Shown: positions 27,801 through 38,789, numbered from the stretch's first letter. The stretch: DNA of 64,000 bases from Eretmocerus hayati (GCA_029851415.1 CM056742.1:84744748-84808747); one strand, 5' to 3'. The notes: a model not told the origin generated them from the sequence alone. Translations and numbers: made by a program.

Positions 27801-28565
27801 AGGTAGAGGAAATTTGTCAGGTACTGTCTGAGAGTTTAAGGGGCGGTAATCTCCACAAATTCTCCAAGAGCCATCTTTTTTCTGCGTCATATGAATCGCA
27901 CTAGCCCAAGGGCTATCTGAAGGGCGACATGTACCAGCAGCTAAATCAGCATCAAATTCTGCTTTTAAAGCTTTGTATTTGGCTGGAGTCACGCGACGGG
28001 CTCTCGCTGCGACCGGATTCCCTGTAGTACGAATACGATGCAATATGTTATGCTTGACTTCAGAGGGATTGGTCTGTTCAATACCGACAACTTTAGGATG
28101 ACGCGACAAGATATGTGCATATTTATGTTTGGGATCCACTGTACTGATACCAAGACTGTAAGTGAAGTCGGTTATTCCGTAAGCAGATCTCCGTGATTTT
28201 GCATCTATCAAGGCTCGACGTCTTATATCCGGTAATAAGTGGAAAAATTCAAGGGCATCTGCGCCAAAAATAGGGTAAGGGACGTCTGCGATGTAAAAAT
28301 TCCATGGCAAGTTGCGCCCTAATCCGAAATCAAGAACTCGGTGGGCAATACCATAAGTGTCGATTTCGGTACCATTAGCAGCATATAATGGCTTACCTGT
28401 AGGCTTGAGTGGACAATCCTTGGGTTTTGGAATCAGGGAAACTTCTGCACCAGTGTCGATGAGAAAGATTTTCCCGGAAACTCTATCTCTCATATGGAGA
28501 CGTTTTGAGTTTGGACCCGTTCCGGCAGTCTCCGCGACGGAAGGTGCTTTTAGTTTCCCTGGGAG
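24822..28565 (-). CDS. pol: Pol of the CsRn1-clade element: protease, RT, RNase H, integrase
   Basis: The frame opens at 28565 inside the end of gag. The first ATG is at 28493, but entry is expected by -1 frameshift. Counted from that ATG it has 1223 residues. Protease: FLIDTGAEVSLIP near the start. RT: SSTFQRL and FVYIDDILIA (catalytic YIDD near residue 310). RNase H: IFTDASDRSMGASL, YDRELTA and YTDQRAL. Integrase: HHCC finger (H-x3-H...C-x2-C) and DDE core with IDIVVLP, TTDQGAQFES and YHPQANGMVERWHRAL. A chromo-like C-terminal region follows (RPYTGPFKVISR). The last ~250 residues include five to six 14-residue repeats. No stops or frame breaks occur, so the gene is probably functional. Confidence 0.95.
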   Translation of the reverse strand, partial: LPGKLKAPSVAETAGTGPNSKRLHMRDRVSGKIFLIDTGAEVSLIPKPKDCPLKPTGKPLYAANGTEIDTYGIAHRVLDFGLGRNLPWNFYIADVPYPIFGADALEFFHLLPDIRRRALIDAKSRRSAYGITDFTYSLGISTVDPKHKYAHILSRHPKVVGIEQTNPSEVKHNILHRIRTTGNPVAARARRVTPAKYKALKAEFDADLAAGTCRPSDSPWASAIHMTQKKDGSWRICGDYRPLNSQTVPDKFPLPNLRDYQYMIRGKRIFTSLDLRKAFQQVPVAPEDIPKTAVITPFGLFEYLFMPFGLRNASSTFQRLAQKALGDLDFVFVYIDDILIASSSEEEHQRHLEIVLQRLEDHNLFLNIEKCVFGVPELVFLGHTVNGEGLKTNPKKVEAIQNFPKPNTLEELRRFLGMVNFYRDCIPHAAETQMPLHALLIDARKKDKRPVPWTSESEDAFEKCKSDVINAAMLTHPDDSAETRIFTDASDRSMGASLEQLENGVWRPVAFFSRKFSDAQRKYSTYDRELTAMFNAIKYFQDVLEGREFKIYTDQRALQYALTQSSETAPPRRQRQLAYISEFTTEIVYVPGKDNVVADALSRIEAVHATPVLPSAVLNIDQITEEHGNDPNYGFLSHIDAFRFPTAFTMKDLSEGQAKDAQLKEILQDPNFPLKLVKLTWGKDHVPIYCDTHDSVIRPYIPESLRAEVFHVYHDPSHPGPGASLSLIKQHYVWPKMKKDIKLWCRQCLDCQQSKVSRHNKFVPQHFIAPNDRFKHVHIDIVVLPRCGDYQYLLTMIDRFSRWPEAVPLKDMSAESVARAFYDTWVSRHGAPEVITTDQGAQFESQLFNALLNLLGCKRIRTAPYHPQANGMVERWHRALKAALMCHKDDWIRTLSTVLLGLRVSVRLDTDASPADIVYGTSLRVPGAFFLPEDSEQDPIEFLDEFREHLNAVRPVPVVHKGKTKAFVHKDLATCSHVFLRTRSVKKPLQRPYTGPFKVISRLSDRDFVIDIKGVQKTVNVENLKPAFYIPETVDSAARVPSVTDQGSMIQTAPQPAIQPQIPNLAVPDSANVAPKTIILSQNHANVAPKTVNLSQSNSKDVPKIIRLSQNSANIIPKRIDLRQNSSNSVPKPVIVSQYGARVPLKPAFTNKNSDEVPCEVSQSQNQCSAKQIVYKKILLKPSFSQKSVIIKPSCTFRDQDQNLVRIYPIPQVLNDSSQSSQIKSILRTAPKVHDTKLSLPRVTFAT
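25115..25375 (-). repeat. 42-bp tandem repeats in pol 3' end (14-aa units)
   Basis: Anchor TGACTTA-like words recur at 25153, 25195, 25237, 25279 and 25321, an exact 42-base step. Each unit encodes a version of VAPKTxxLSQNxxN in Pol. The frame is preserved and the units are diverged, suggesting an old in-frame expansion. Confidence 0.85.
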
Positions 28566-29977
28566 TTAGGGGTAGGAGGTTTATACGTACATGGCGTATA
28601 GCAGTAATGAGCTGCTTGTCCATGTTCCGCGTGATAATAGCAAACGCCGTCTTCATTGTGCGTTTTCCTCGATTTTCTCTCCTTTTTGTCCGGCTTAGCA
28701 GCTTTTTCGTCTTTCGGAGGACCGATGTAGACTCGGTTTTGGGATTTGGACCGATTCCGAGATTTGTCTCTCTTTGCATTTGACTTCATTGATATTTCCA
28801 ATGTCTCGGCCATTTGCTTCATCTGCTCTACTAAAGTTGAGAGCAAATCTACATTGGGGGTTTTCTGCGAGACAGCTGAAACAGTGGCGTCAGCGCTGCT
28901 GAAATACGTTGTGGAACCAGACGACTTTTTTTTTATATCATAAATTTTATCGGCCTTTTCGATGGCCCTATCTGGTTGGGTTTTGATTAAGTCGTCAATG
29001 GCTATTTGCATGTCCTCGGGCAGCCGTCTGCACCATACTATGCGAATCGTTTCTTTGGTTAGATGATCTTTGCCATTATCGTACATCTCATTGAGGAAGT
29101 CTGACGGTTTCTTGTTGCCTAGGGACATATTCCCGAAAAGTTTATCTAACTTTTTTTCTTGAGGTTCCGAAAACTTCTCAATTAACGTTTTTTTTACATA
29201 GGAGTATTTATCTTTCTCCGGCAAAGCATTCAAGTGAATGCTGATTTCCTTGATTGCTTCATCTCCCACTACACGCATTAGGGCTAGGTACTTTTCCTCG
29301 TCAGCGTTAATTTCGGAGGTTTTTAGAAGGACTTCGAGTGAATTAAACCACGCTTCGGTGTTCTGGGTCCAAAGAGGGGTCCATTTTAACGCGCTGAATT
29401 TGGCCATATTTCGATTCCGCCTATTCGAGGATTCATCATATTGCGAAATTTCCACCCCTGGGAATTGATTCTCAGCATATACGTTGGCAGGGTTCGGGGC
29501 AAACGGATTTACGACGGGAGCAAATGTGGGCGCTGCGGGATTTAGTATGGGTGCACTCCTGTCGTTATCCGAAGTTTTGTTGATGGTCCCACCTGGCATA
29601 GCGTGTGAGCTCGAGGCCTGAGCTTGTGTACCCACATCCGGAGGGTCCGGGGAAGAGTTTAATTTTTTCGAAAATGCTTCTAATTGTGTCTGCATCATTT
29701 GTGCCATAGCACTGAGGAGGTCACTTTTTACTGACTCTGTTACTGCAGCAATTACTTCTGCTTTGAAGTCAGCAGTGTGCGCCGGATTCTGGTCAGTGGG
29801 AGGACTAGTTTTGTCACTATCCACATTCTCACTATTGTCAGTGAGCGTCATTATTGTAGTGGAATCGAAAGAAAGATCCTCCGAAATCAGTGAATTATTC
29901 GCGGAGGAATTTGGTGCAGAATAGTCTTTCCCGCTACGTAAAAATTTTCGCGAATCAGATGTGCCGTCGTCCGACAT
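28550..29977 (-). CDS. gag: Gag of the CsRn1-clade element
   Basis: 475 residues from the ATG at 29977. A Ser/Thr-rich acidic start precedes a capsid-like domain (FSALKWTPLWTQNTEAWFNSL through QPDRAIEKADKIYD). Near the C-terminus is a basic KDKSRNRSKSQNR segment and a single zinc motif CYYHAEHGQAAHYCYTPC, which has the CHCC order diagnostic of the CsRn1 clade. It ends NSQGN then TAA, with the slippery site in its last codons. It packages the RNA and forms the particle. It is intact and overlaps pol by about 16 bases. Confidence 0.93.
   Translation of the reverse strand: MSDDGTSDSRKFLRSGKDYSAPNSSANNSLISEDLSFDSTTIMTLTDNSENVDSDKTSPPTDQNPAHTADFKAEVIAAVTESVKSDLLSAMAQMMQTQLEAFSKKLNSSPDPPDVGTQAQASSSHAMPGGTINKTSDNDRSAPILNPAAPTFAPVVNPFAPNPANVYAENQFPGVEISQYDESSNRRNRNMAKFSALKWTPLWTQNTEAWFNSLEVLLKTSEINADEEKYLALMRVVGDEAIKEISIHLNALPEKDKYSYVKKTLIEKFSEPQEKKLDKLFGNMSLGNKKPSDFLNEMYDNGKDHLTKETIRIVWCRRLPEDMQIAIDDLIKTQPDRAIEKADKIYDIKKKSSGSTTYFSSADATVSAVSQKTPNVDLLSTLVEQMKQMAETLEISMKSNAKRDKSRNRSKSQNRVYIGPPKDEKAAKPDKKERKSRKTHNEDGVCYYHAEHGQAAHYCYTPCTYKPPTPNSQGN
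28553..28559 (-). promoter_or_regulatory. -1 ribosomal frameshift site GGGAAAC
   Basis: In element sense the last gag codons read CAG GGA AAC TAA. The heptamer G-GGA-AAC fits the canonical X-XXY-YYZ form exactly in the gag frame and touches the stop. A -1 slip enters the open pol frame (CTA AAA GCA). Downstream, GGAGAC and GTCTCC could pair as a stem, which may stimulate slippage. Confidence 0.85.
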
Positions 29978-30587
29978 GAACGTATGGATTTCTACTTAAT
30001 AAGTAACATGCATATATACCACATCCAATCATCCAAGCATACGATACAACTCGAGATCCGCAAAAATTCAAAGAAAATTACAATGGTTTACTTGAGGCTG
30101 GAACGCTTCGTGCCACTGGTGGCACGGCTCTGGAACGTTTCGTGCCGTTGTACGCTGGAAGGTACCGCTGTGCCGCCTAGAATGCGGCGCTGAGACGTCT
30201 CGGCTGCTGTCCCGCCCGAGACGCGGTGTGCTGAGCTGCTGTGCTATATACACGACACGTGCGCGCCGGCAAAAATCCGTGTGGTGTCCTTGGGCAATGC
30301 TTCTGCACTTGGATAAAGCTGAACGACTGCTGCCGTCTGCTCGTGTGTATCTAACTTTTCTGACCTGTCTTGCTGGTGGGCTGATGCTGCTCTGTGGCTA
30401 TGTCGCGACAGCCCCCGAAGACGATGTCGAGGTGTGCAGGATGTACCTGGATCGGCGATGCGGGCTAAGCGCTGCTACAGCAGCGGTGGCGTGGTCCACG
30501 CGATGATGCGCGCCAAAAGCCAACACTGTGCTCCGCTGCTTCCACTTGTATCCTGCACGTGGTCACCGTGCTGGCCGCCGAATAATC
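29978..30587 (-). other. Long structured 5' leader of the CsRn1-clade element
   Basis: About 600 bases lie between the PBS and the gag ATG, with no supported ORF. The part at 30.09-30.25 kb is GC-rich, has the repeated word GGAACG-TTCGTGCC and the palindrome TGCCACTGGTGGCA. It may fold for packaging or translation control. Confidence 0.6.
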
Positions 30588-30593
30588 AATCGA

Positions 30594-30604
30594 CGGGGTC
30601 ACCA
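30594..30604 (-). promoter_or_regulatory. Primer-binding site
   Basis: TGGTGACCCCG in element sense begins one base after the 5' LTR and is complementary to a tRNA 3' end (...CGGGGTCACCA). CsRn1-clade elements are known to use tRNA-Trp, whose 3' end fits the first 11 bases; the match then weakens. Confidence 0.8.
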
Positions 30605-30605
30605 A

Positions 30606-30903
30606 TTTAAGCTACTGTTGGGTATACCAACACAATATATAGTTATAGTGGGCTTAATCCACAAGTTAGGCGGACCAGATAATAAAGGTGATGACCACAC
30701 TCAATATATAAGATATTGATGGTTTATTGGTAAGGTTAGATACAAGCCCGCATGTAATTCGTAAGCAGGGCTATACTTGAACTGCCTCGAGGCGCGCTGC
30801 CTCGGGCTAGCGGATCTCGTAGTCACACACACTACTCACATACCTCACACGCACGCTCTCTCTGGGCGCAGCCGCAGAGTTGCTCTTAGGGCAGATCCCC
30901 ACA
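30606..30903 (-). repeat. 5' LTR, 298 bp
   Basis: It matches the 3' LTR except for one base. It carries the promoter of the element by position, though no TATA box was assigned with confidence. The AATAAA signal lies at 30723-30728 (plus-strand TTTATT). Confidence 0.95.
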
Positions 30904-30907
30904 GCAC
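30904..30907. repeat. Target-site duplication GCAC (right)
   Basis: This is the second copy of the 4-bp duplication flanking the CsRn1-clade element. Confidence 0.8.
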
Positions 30908-32979
30908 CGGGCTAACAGGGCAGGTCTGGTCACTAGATCTTGGATAGATGTGCGCACCTGATGTGTATACAAGATTGGGTGTAGTTTTTATCAATTTATT
31001 CTTATTATTTCTCTATTTTTAAATTCACTATCGCGAGTAATTGACGTGAAATTGAGTATGTCTAGTTTGGGGACTCTTCAGCTCATTATATTGGTCACCG
31101 TGAGCGTGTGATCTGGGTCAGATAGTTTAATTAGGAAATCGGGCAAAAAGATATCGGATTTGAACGTTCATCGTCACGAATTAATGACGATTCCAATTGG
31201 GATTTGATATGTCAGTCTCAATTAGTCGCTCAGATTGTATTTCATGAGCAAATTTCATCCTTTCATATCGGCTAGGGTCGTTTTGAAAAGTCAATATTTC
31301 TCAATGAATTCAAGTATTACCATCTGTGCAATTGCTAAATTCCTATGAGCAAAATATGTAAAATAGTATTTTTGAGTTGAAGTTCGGATAACTTCTCATC
31401 ATCGCTACCCGTTGGAAAATGTTTGGGTTTGGTAGTGGATTGGAGCAGAAGAGAATAGTGGCGTCGTTTTCCAGCGTCGCTTGGTGGACGCGTCGTCAAA
31501 TTGGTAGTTTGTGACGCGATTTTTGCAAAAAAAACTCTAAATGAGTCATTAAAATTGACTCATCAAGAGTGCTAGATCCTTTTTTATTGCGATTTGTGAT
31601 AAAAACCCGGAAAAATCCTGTGACGATGCAGTGCAACAAGTGTGGAGAAGTATAATACCAGATGATAGTGAACTATATAGATATACTACTGATATGGAGC
31701 TCTGTTTTCAAAGTTAGGAACTCAACTTTGTGGATCTTTTTTCAGAAGTTTTTCAGGACTCTAAAATGTCCTGAATGATTGGTGTATGGACTCGGGATTC
31801 TACCACAAAAGTAGGAAAAACAGCGACAATCTGATAAGAAAATATGTTGCTGGCTGGTGAAACCTTTTATTGTTATCACTGCATGATTTCATCTAATGGA
31901 CATGCCAAAAAAAAATGTTGTCTTTGTATCTAAGGTGAGCATGAATCTTATTTTGGTATGAGGGAATAATCGCATTTTATTATAATATACTGGCAACCTT
32001 AGGCATGAGGCGTATGTGAGCTAAGAGTACTGTCATTGGATAATGTGAAAACGTTATTGAATTGGAGGGTAGTGGGTGTGGGTTTGGATTAGTTGGTCTG
32101 TAAATATTCAGTGAGTCTTTATTTTTGCTATTCCTAACCATTTCTGTAATGAGCGTTGAATGTAATATTTGGGTATATATATGCTTCTTTCTACTCTGAT
32201 ATAATACTCAACATTTTATGATTCAATGATGAAGTATAATATTCTGATTTCATAGTTCATAGTTGATCTATATAACTGAATATCATTCAACTTTCGTTGA
32301 GAATTTTCTGATTTGTTCTGGAACGAGTCATGAAAGGATGAAACTTTCAGCGAGGAGGGCTTCTTGTTCTTTTAGAGAAGTGAAAGGTGATATTGTGAAA
32401 CTAAAATGGTTTTGAAATTGGATGACAGAGTGGTGCAAAATCTGTCGAGTGAGGGTTACATCTGCTTGAAAATGTTGAAGTCTGGACAAACTAAATTCAG
32501 GGTTTCGGCGGTCATAAGATTTCCCAAGATTCAACTCTTGAGAAGTTCATGTGAAAAGTCTCAGTTAACTATCAAGAGACAACATTTTGGGTTTGAGTGT
32601 TTCCAGTTCTAGAGTTACTACACTCCAGAAATGTTCAGAGATTCTAAAACTTGGTATTCCAATCAACAAGACTGTGGGCAAATTGTAGATTGACAGATGA
32701 GTGAGAAACAGAATTTTGAGAACAATTTTCACTCTTGCGGTGAAGGTTGATATTCATGCTGTTTGTAATAATGACTTTAGAATTGGAATGGTGAAGTGGG
32801 ATCAGGAAATCTAGCTAATGTATTCTTTTGGTCTAAGATTGACTGGTATATAGCAGGAATTTTCATATTTGTTGAATTGAACTTCTTGACTGCTTTTATG
32901 GTTTAATTTTGGAGATATATTGTCGAGTTGAACTTTTTCCAAATGACTGAGTTGGTGATGAGTGGATAACACTCAAAAT

Positions 32980-33512
32980 ATGCTGAAAAATCGGGCTAAC
33001 AATGTGAATGTATTTCATCATGATTATGAAAAAAAAAAAAAACTGATTGGTGGAGGTATTTCTTATTGTATTATTGGAATGCGACTGAATAGTTGGGGCA
33101 ATAACAGCAGGATTCTCCTATTGTGTCCTGCCAGACTTGAAATAGAACTCTATCATGGAATTACTTGTCAGGCTTCTTCTTGTTTTATTACTCGAGGGGA
33201 ATTAGAATGTTACTTCGAACCGGTTCATGACTCGTACAGAATTTGATCTGTGTTTTGGAACAAGGGTTCCCCTTTGAGGTTCCGAATTTATGCTGACTTT
33301 CTCCTCATTCCAGGTCCATGAGTCTCAATCCGATATTCAGCTGAATAATGTCAAACAATGTGAACATGGCTCTTTATGGGTTCATAGATGATTCGCAACA
33401 AACGTGCAAATTATGTGGAGGACAAATTTGTTTGATCAAAGGTATTGTATTAGACTCGTTGTTCAGAAATACACAGTTGGTTGATTTTAGCAGCATGGGA
33501 TTGTATTTTTGA
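32980..33512 (+). pseudogene. Plus-strand Cys-module relic
   Basis: The first part (to 33246) encodes LLCPARLEIELYHGITCQASSCF; the second (33348-33512, 54 codons from an ATG) encodes QTCKLCGGQICLI. These resemble the first and second halves of the C-family module (compare INCSSCGTPCLFI in C4). Between them is a splice-acceptor-like TGACTTTCTCCTCATTCCAG. Stops between the parts prevent a single ORF, so it is a decayed or split gene. The orientation is opposite to the intact C genes. Confidence 0.35.
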
Positions 33513-34949
33513 GCTAAGTATTCGATTTAGGTCTTGGTACATGTATGAATAGTAGGGAGACAATTCATGAATGGGACTGGTGCATAAGTTCTCTTCTTAT
33601 GCAGTTCAAGATCTAACCTTTTTCAATGGAGAAACTCATAAGGTAGGAGATTCGAGCAAAAGTGGGGAAAATCTGGATGGGTAGAGCGTGAAATGGAGTA
33701 AGATTTTTTTTCTAAATTTGTGTTATCAGTGACTCTTATAAACGGCATCTTTCTCTGTCAAGATCAGCTGGTGATCAGAGTGGTGAAACTACGAGATTCT
33801 GATAAGCAGTGTTTTACATTGTTAAAAAAATTGAGGTGTTTTGAGGAATTTGGATGAATGAATAGAAATTTTATAACTTGGAGATTAGGGCAAAACAACA
33901 AATTTTTGACGAATGCATGATCGATCCCTTCTTGCACCTAAGTTTCTCACGATTTCCTTCACGAGTAGATAAATGACTTCTCGATTGCGGAATCGGGATC
34001 TGTCTACAATCAATCGAGAAAGCTTTCAGAGCAGAATTGCAGAATTGGAATCGTCGTCCTCATAGAATCTTAACTTTGTACGACTGCATTTTTAAAAATG
34101 CATAAAGTTGGAAATTCGTTGTGTGAGGCCGATATAAGTTTCGTATAACTTTCATTTAAGAATTTGGAGTGAAGATGTGCCAATTCTTCTATTTTTGAAA
34201 CTAAGGAAAAATTTTGGACATTGTGACTCTTGTATTTGAAAATCTTGGAGTTTTCAATCTTTACGAAGGATTTCGAACTTTCAGTCTAAGCTTTGTGCGC
34301 TGGTAATGGGATTGGACCTTTATCTGATTTTAGTGACCAGATGTTCGTTTTTAAGCGACTTCTCCATTACAACACCGGGTTGAAATTATTTTAAAGATTT
34401 TGGGAGTATTCTCGTTGAATCAAGCTGAGTTACGCCAGGATCAAGAATAGTGATTGTGGCGGGTGATGTAGTGCTTAAACTTTCGAAGTAACTGGGCTCT
34501 CGTTACACTTTTTCGAAGAGGAAAAGGTGTTCGAAAATAACTGTCTGCTCAGTGAGGCATTTCTTCTTCGATTCTCTTTTCCAATCCAAAGTTAGATTTC
34601 GGGTTTGGGAATAGAGAACGAGATATTGGACTTCAGTATAAAAGCTCGTGAAAAAAAAGCCTAGTATACGGTTGGGATGAATGAAAGTTGAGCTAGTGCG
34701 CATGACATAAGATTGGTTCAAGATATTTTTCCGTACTGGTATTACTGGTAATCGAAATGTTATTCGCAATGGACTACAAGCCCCAAACTGAATCATAAAG
34801 GAAACTGAAGTATACTTTTGAGATTTTGAATATTTCTCCCTGTAGTAAGCCTGGAATGGTGTGATAGTCCCAAACGAACGTTGGTTCTTGGATGTTACTC
34901 GGCGCAGAATCCTGGGATTTATTTTTTTTTTTTTTTTTTTTTGCGATAT

Positions 34950-35140
34950 GCTTGAAAGTAGCAAAGATTGGTGGTAGTTTTGACTTGGTGGAGGTGAAAA
35001 TAGTTCAAACTTGAAATGATTTTGAGAATTCATCAGATCTCATTCCACAGGATCATTCAAAAGACGCAGTGTTCTCGAGTGCTGAATAAGAACCATTGAG
35101 ACAATGCTGAACGATGGAAAATGCAAAGCTGCAGTTGCTT
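34950..35140. repeat. Diverged duplication, copy 1
   Basis: GCTTGAAAGTAG ... GAGAATTCATCA and the following about 100 bases reappear at 36873-37065 with many substitutions. The offset is 1923-1925 bases. Confidence 0.6.
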
Positions 35141-36872
35141 TGGTGCTTTTGGAATAGAAATAACTAAATTGCGGTGAAAATCAATCTTCATTGAAGAAAA
35201 GCATTTCCTAATATGATTACGTGATTTCTGAATAATTCAGTTTCGATTTATGTGTTGATCAAAGTGGTGAGTTCTAAAAATATTATCGTTTCAATTAGGA
35301 GTTCCAGGACTTATTCAAATAACAATGAAAACTCGCAACGGAGATTCGCCAATTCTCTTATATTGAGAGTAAGAAATAGATTCTGATTCACGCGAATATT
35401 GTCTTTTGAAGATGTACTTGATCAGCAAAATTTGAATTTACGATGTGAGTTTTGCGTGATTTGGAATTGAAATTCAATAGCATCTCATTTCTCCATTAAA
35501 ACGAATTCGAAAAGTCTGAATACGTGGATTCTGCTCAAAGTGCTGAATTCAAAATCTTGAGATATGGGTAGGTCTGAGGGTAAAAATCGGGACGGTGATT
35601 GTCTCGTACGAATTGAAACATAAGTTTGGATTGACACGCCTATGAAGGTAATGTTAATTGATGTGGAAACCACTGGTTATCTGACCCTCGTTTCGGAATC
35701 ACGGCAATTTTATAAGAGCTCGTAACTAAATATAATGACCTTTTCATGGGGTTTTTTTTTTTTTTTTTTTTTTTTCAAGGACTTATTCACGCGTAAACAA
35801 ATTGATTGTTCCATGGCTTACTGTTCAATGGGAAAGAATCTATCTGAATATTCTGCAAAAAAAATCCTGTGGATGTCTGGATAAGATTAAGTTACAAACT
35901 CTGAGATATTCTTGGACCACGATTGTAATAAAACTGGATATTTTAACTCCGTTTGATCATGTGAAACTATTCCCTGTATGTTCAGAAAATTACTTACATT
36001 TTTGAAGTAAACAAAAGTTAGCAAAACTGTAGTTTCATCAAAAGCACATGAAATCAACCGGAAATTCAAGTCATAACTTGGAGGATTAAAAAAAACGACC
36101 AATAGGAAGGCGAATCATAATGTAACTCTTCTGAGTTTTGAGCCAACCATGACCTATCTACCCAACGTGAGCAGCAGAATTCCACAGCAAAAATCTTGTC
36201 AGAACTAACACTTTTTAGAGACGATTTGGTTTGTACGAGTGAAAGATTTTGGACCAAAATAATAAGGTTGTAGAAACGTTTAAGCAAGGCCATTTAGCAT
36301 GAAATTTATAAGAAATTTTGGAATTTTGGGATACGGGTCGTAACTTGATTAGATAGAGCTTTCTTTTGATTGGGTTAAAACGGTGAAGTGGATCCGCGAA
36401 CGTTGGAGTTATAACTTGAGCACCATGAAATCTCTTTCAAATATTAGTATGAGTAACCGTGGACAGTGACTCGTCAACCGAGAGTTGAAATAGTTTGTGG
36501 TCGTACAATGGAAAGTTCCATTAAAGGGCTTTTTTTTTCTTATGTATTTGACATAGACTCAATTTAGAAGCTCGTTGGACTACCTTCTCAAAACAAATTT
36601 TCCAAAAAGAAAAGTGTTAGGAAATAGCTATCCAAGTAGTTACCATTTCTCGTTTAATTATCTGTTTCAATTCAAATTTGGACATCAAATTCGGAAACAG
36701 ATCAATTAGTTTGCGAGCTCGAAAGAAAAAGGTATAGCTTGGAATAAATTGAAGGGTATATGGTGACTTAGGCTTGAATTGATCCAGGAATCTTTTAATT
36801 TAAAGATTTGAATGATATTTGTAGGTCCAAGGTAGATGTCTGAGATTTGAAGTTCCTCTCTCGTTTTATGAA

Positions 36873-37065
36873 GCTTGAAAGTAGTGAGTATTGGTTGTGG
36901 ATTTTGGTTTGGTGAAGGTAAGAATTCAGGGAGACTTGAGGGAATTTCGAGAATTCATCACATGTCATTTACAGGATTATTCGAGATGAGCCAATTTGGT
37001 AGCACTGAATCGTGATTGCTACGGCATGGCTGAACCATCAAGGACATGGAACTGCGATTGGTTCT
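36873..37065. repeat. Diverged duplication, copy 2
   Basis: This is the partner of the segment at 34950-35140. The order of shared words is preserved, showing a tandem duplication of about 1.92 kb that has since diverged. Confidence 0.6.
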
Positions 37066-38789
37066 TTATCCTGGATGCAGAGAAAAACAACAGAATTCCG
37101 GTAATTATCTGCGACGAAAATACTGTTTCTCGTCATGATCTCGTTACTTTTTATAATTATTCAACTATGATCTCTGCTGATGGATATGGGATTTTACATC
37201 TTAGTTTTCTCTGTTACAGGTGGTGTTCTCTACTTCAAAAAAAAAGAGAAAAAAAACTACCCTCTGGAGATTGAGAATAGCCCAGAATGTTTTCCACTGG
37301 AGCTTGGAAAATGGACGATGGGGTTCGGCAAGGAAACTTGAAGAGAAGTTTATCAGAATTGCGAGTTTTGTGACTTTGAGTTAATGGGATTTTCTGGATG
37401 TAAAATGTGAGTTATATGAAGGATTCGGGTCTAGGTGATGATTTCTTGAATTTCTGAATTGAAATCCCCTGATATGAATTTGGGACAGAAACAAAAAAAA
37501 ATTCATGCAAACCAAAATTTTTAGAGAGTTTGGGGTGAAATAAGGGGGTTTTAGTTTGGAATTCTGGGAGTTTTCATTCTTGATGTTCACGGAACGTTAA
37601 TTAGATTTTGGACCTTATATCGAATCTGGGAATTTGAATGACACGACTACGATGGTTACTGGAAGAGAATTTTTGTTAAAGGTTCTCCGATGGGATGAAA
37701 CCTGTTGTCTATGCGAAGATTTGTGAATTAATGTGTAGTTTCAAAGGGAGATGTACTAGAATACTTGGTCCGTCGGAAAATGATTGTCTTAATTTTATCG
37801 TGAAAATTTAAACATGGAAAGAAAGTAAGTTTAATGAACGCGAATTTTGGGAGAGCATGGAGTAGTGATTCTGAGAATGTGAGAGAGTGATTTTGAGTTG
37901 TATCTAGAGTGAAGGGACGAATTGTGATAAAACATTTATAAAGTCAAAATTAATGCTGTATTCACGGGGTATTGAGGTTGTAAATTGCGTATACTGAAAG
38001 TTCGTGATGATTTTAATATCCTGAAAACCTTTCGTTTCTGAACTGAAGAAAGTAGGACTGTGAGGGAATTTCTGAACGTGACATGGAATTTGATATTGAC
38101 TTGATGAATGAGGCTTTACTGATCTTAGAAATGAGGACTCACTGATCTTGAAAATAACCTTGTCTGAAACATGAGGATTGCGAAAGCACGATGAATTTTG
38201 AATCGAAAACGGCGCGCTGAAATTGAGGCTAAGATTAGAGAAAATGTTGAGATGCGGACAGACTGTGAACAAGTGTAGGACTTTGTCGCATTATTTAAAA
38301 GAGAATGCTGGTTATTTGAGAGATGAGTACGAATTTGTGGAGTGCTGAGGCTAGATGATATACGTTCAAAACTTGTGGTAATCTTCAGTAAGTCAAGACT
38401 TTTAGAACCTGAGTTGAAGAGGATGGAATTATGAGAAAATATCCGAATAAGAAATGTCTTATCGGAGTTTTGGTTGAGAAAACTTTCAACGAGTGTAGAT
38501 TTCGTAATTTTGTAGGAAGTTTCGCATAAGAGAAAAATTTGAATCTTGAGAATGCGTAGAGGTCCAATACTGAAAGAGAAGATTTTTCGGAGGAGTAAGG
38601 GATTTTGTAGCGAGAATGAGAAAATTGTACATAGTAAAAAAAAATGAAGAATCATATATTCCCCAATCCCAATTTTCTGAGTTTTTCACTGACTAATTTA
38701 GGAATTGTTGCTGAGCCGAGAGTTTGCAGAGGAGTTTCCAAGAACATTTGTACAAGGTTTGAGACTTTTTTTTCAGGAATGATTGACTC

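Larger units (their letters stand above)
24442..30903 (-). mobile_element. Full-length CsRn1-clade Ty3/gypsy retrotransposon
   Basis: This 6462-bp element is transcribed on the minus strand: 5' LTR (30606-30903), PBS, leader, gag, -1 frameshift, pol, purine tract, 3' LTR (24442-24739), flanked by GCAC. Membership of the CsRn1 clade rests on the CHCC zinc motif of Gag (C-x2-H-x9-C-x3-C) instead of CCHC, and on a PBS beginning TGGTGACCCCG, both typical of that clade. The two LTRs differ at one position and all reading frames are open, so insertion was recent and the copy may be autonomous. Confidence 0.95.
30908..38789. other. AT-rich gene-poor stretch with diverged duplications and relics
   Basis: No intact gene is supported. 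It holds a diverged duplication with a 1.92-kb offset (34.95 and 36.87 kb), T-runs near 34922-34942 and 35752-35775, and fragments resembling the Cys modules (32.98-33.51 kb on the plus strand; PFQAYY near 34.8 kb on the minus strand). Longer ORFs at 34503-35033 and 37904-38655 (minus) are low-complexity and lack a recognisable domain. Confidence 0.45.

Noticed and set aside
37904..38655. Overlapping minus-strand ORFs of 122 and 176 codons
   Set aside because: They are Ser/Phe/Ile-rich low-complexity translations of AT-rich DNA with no supporting motif.
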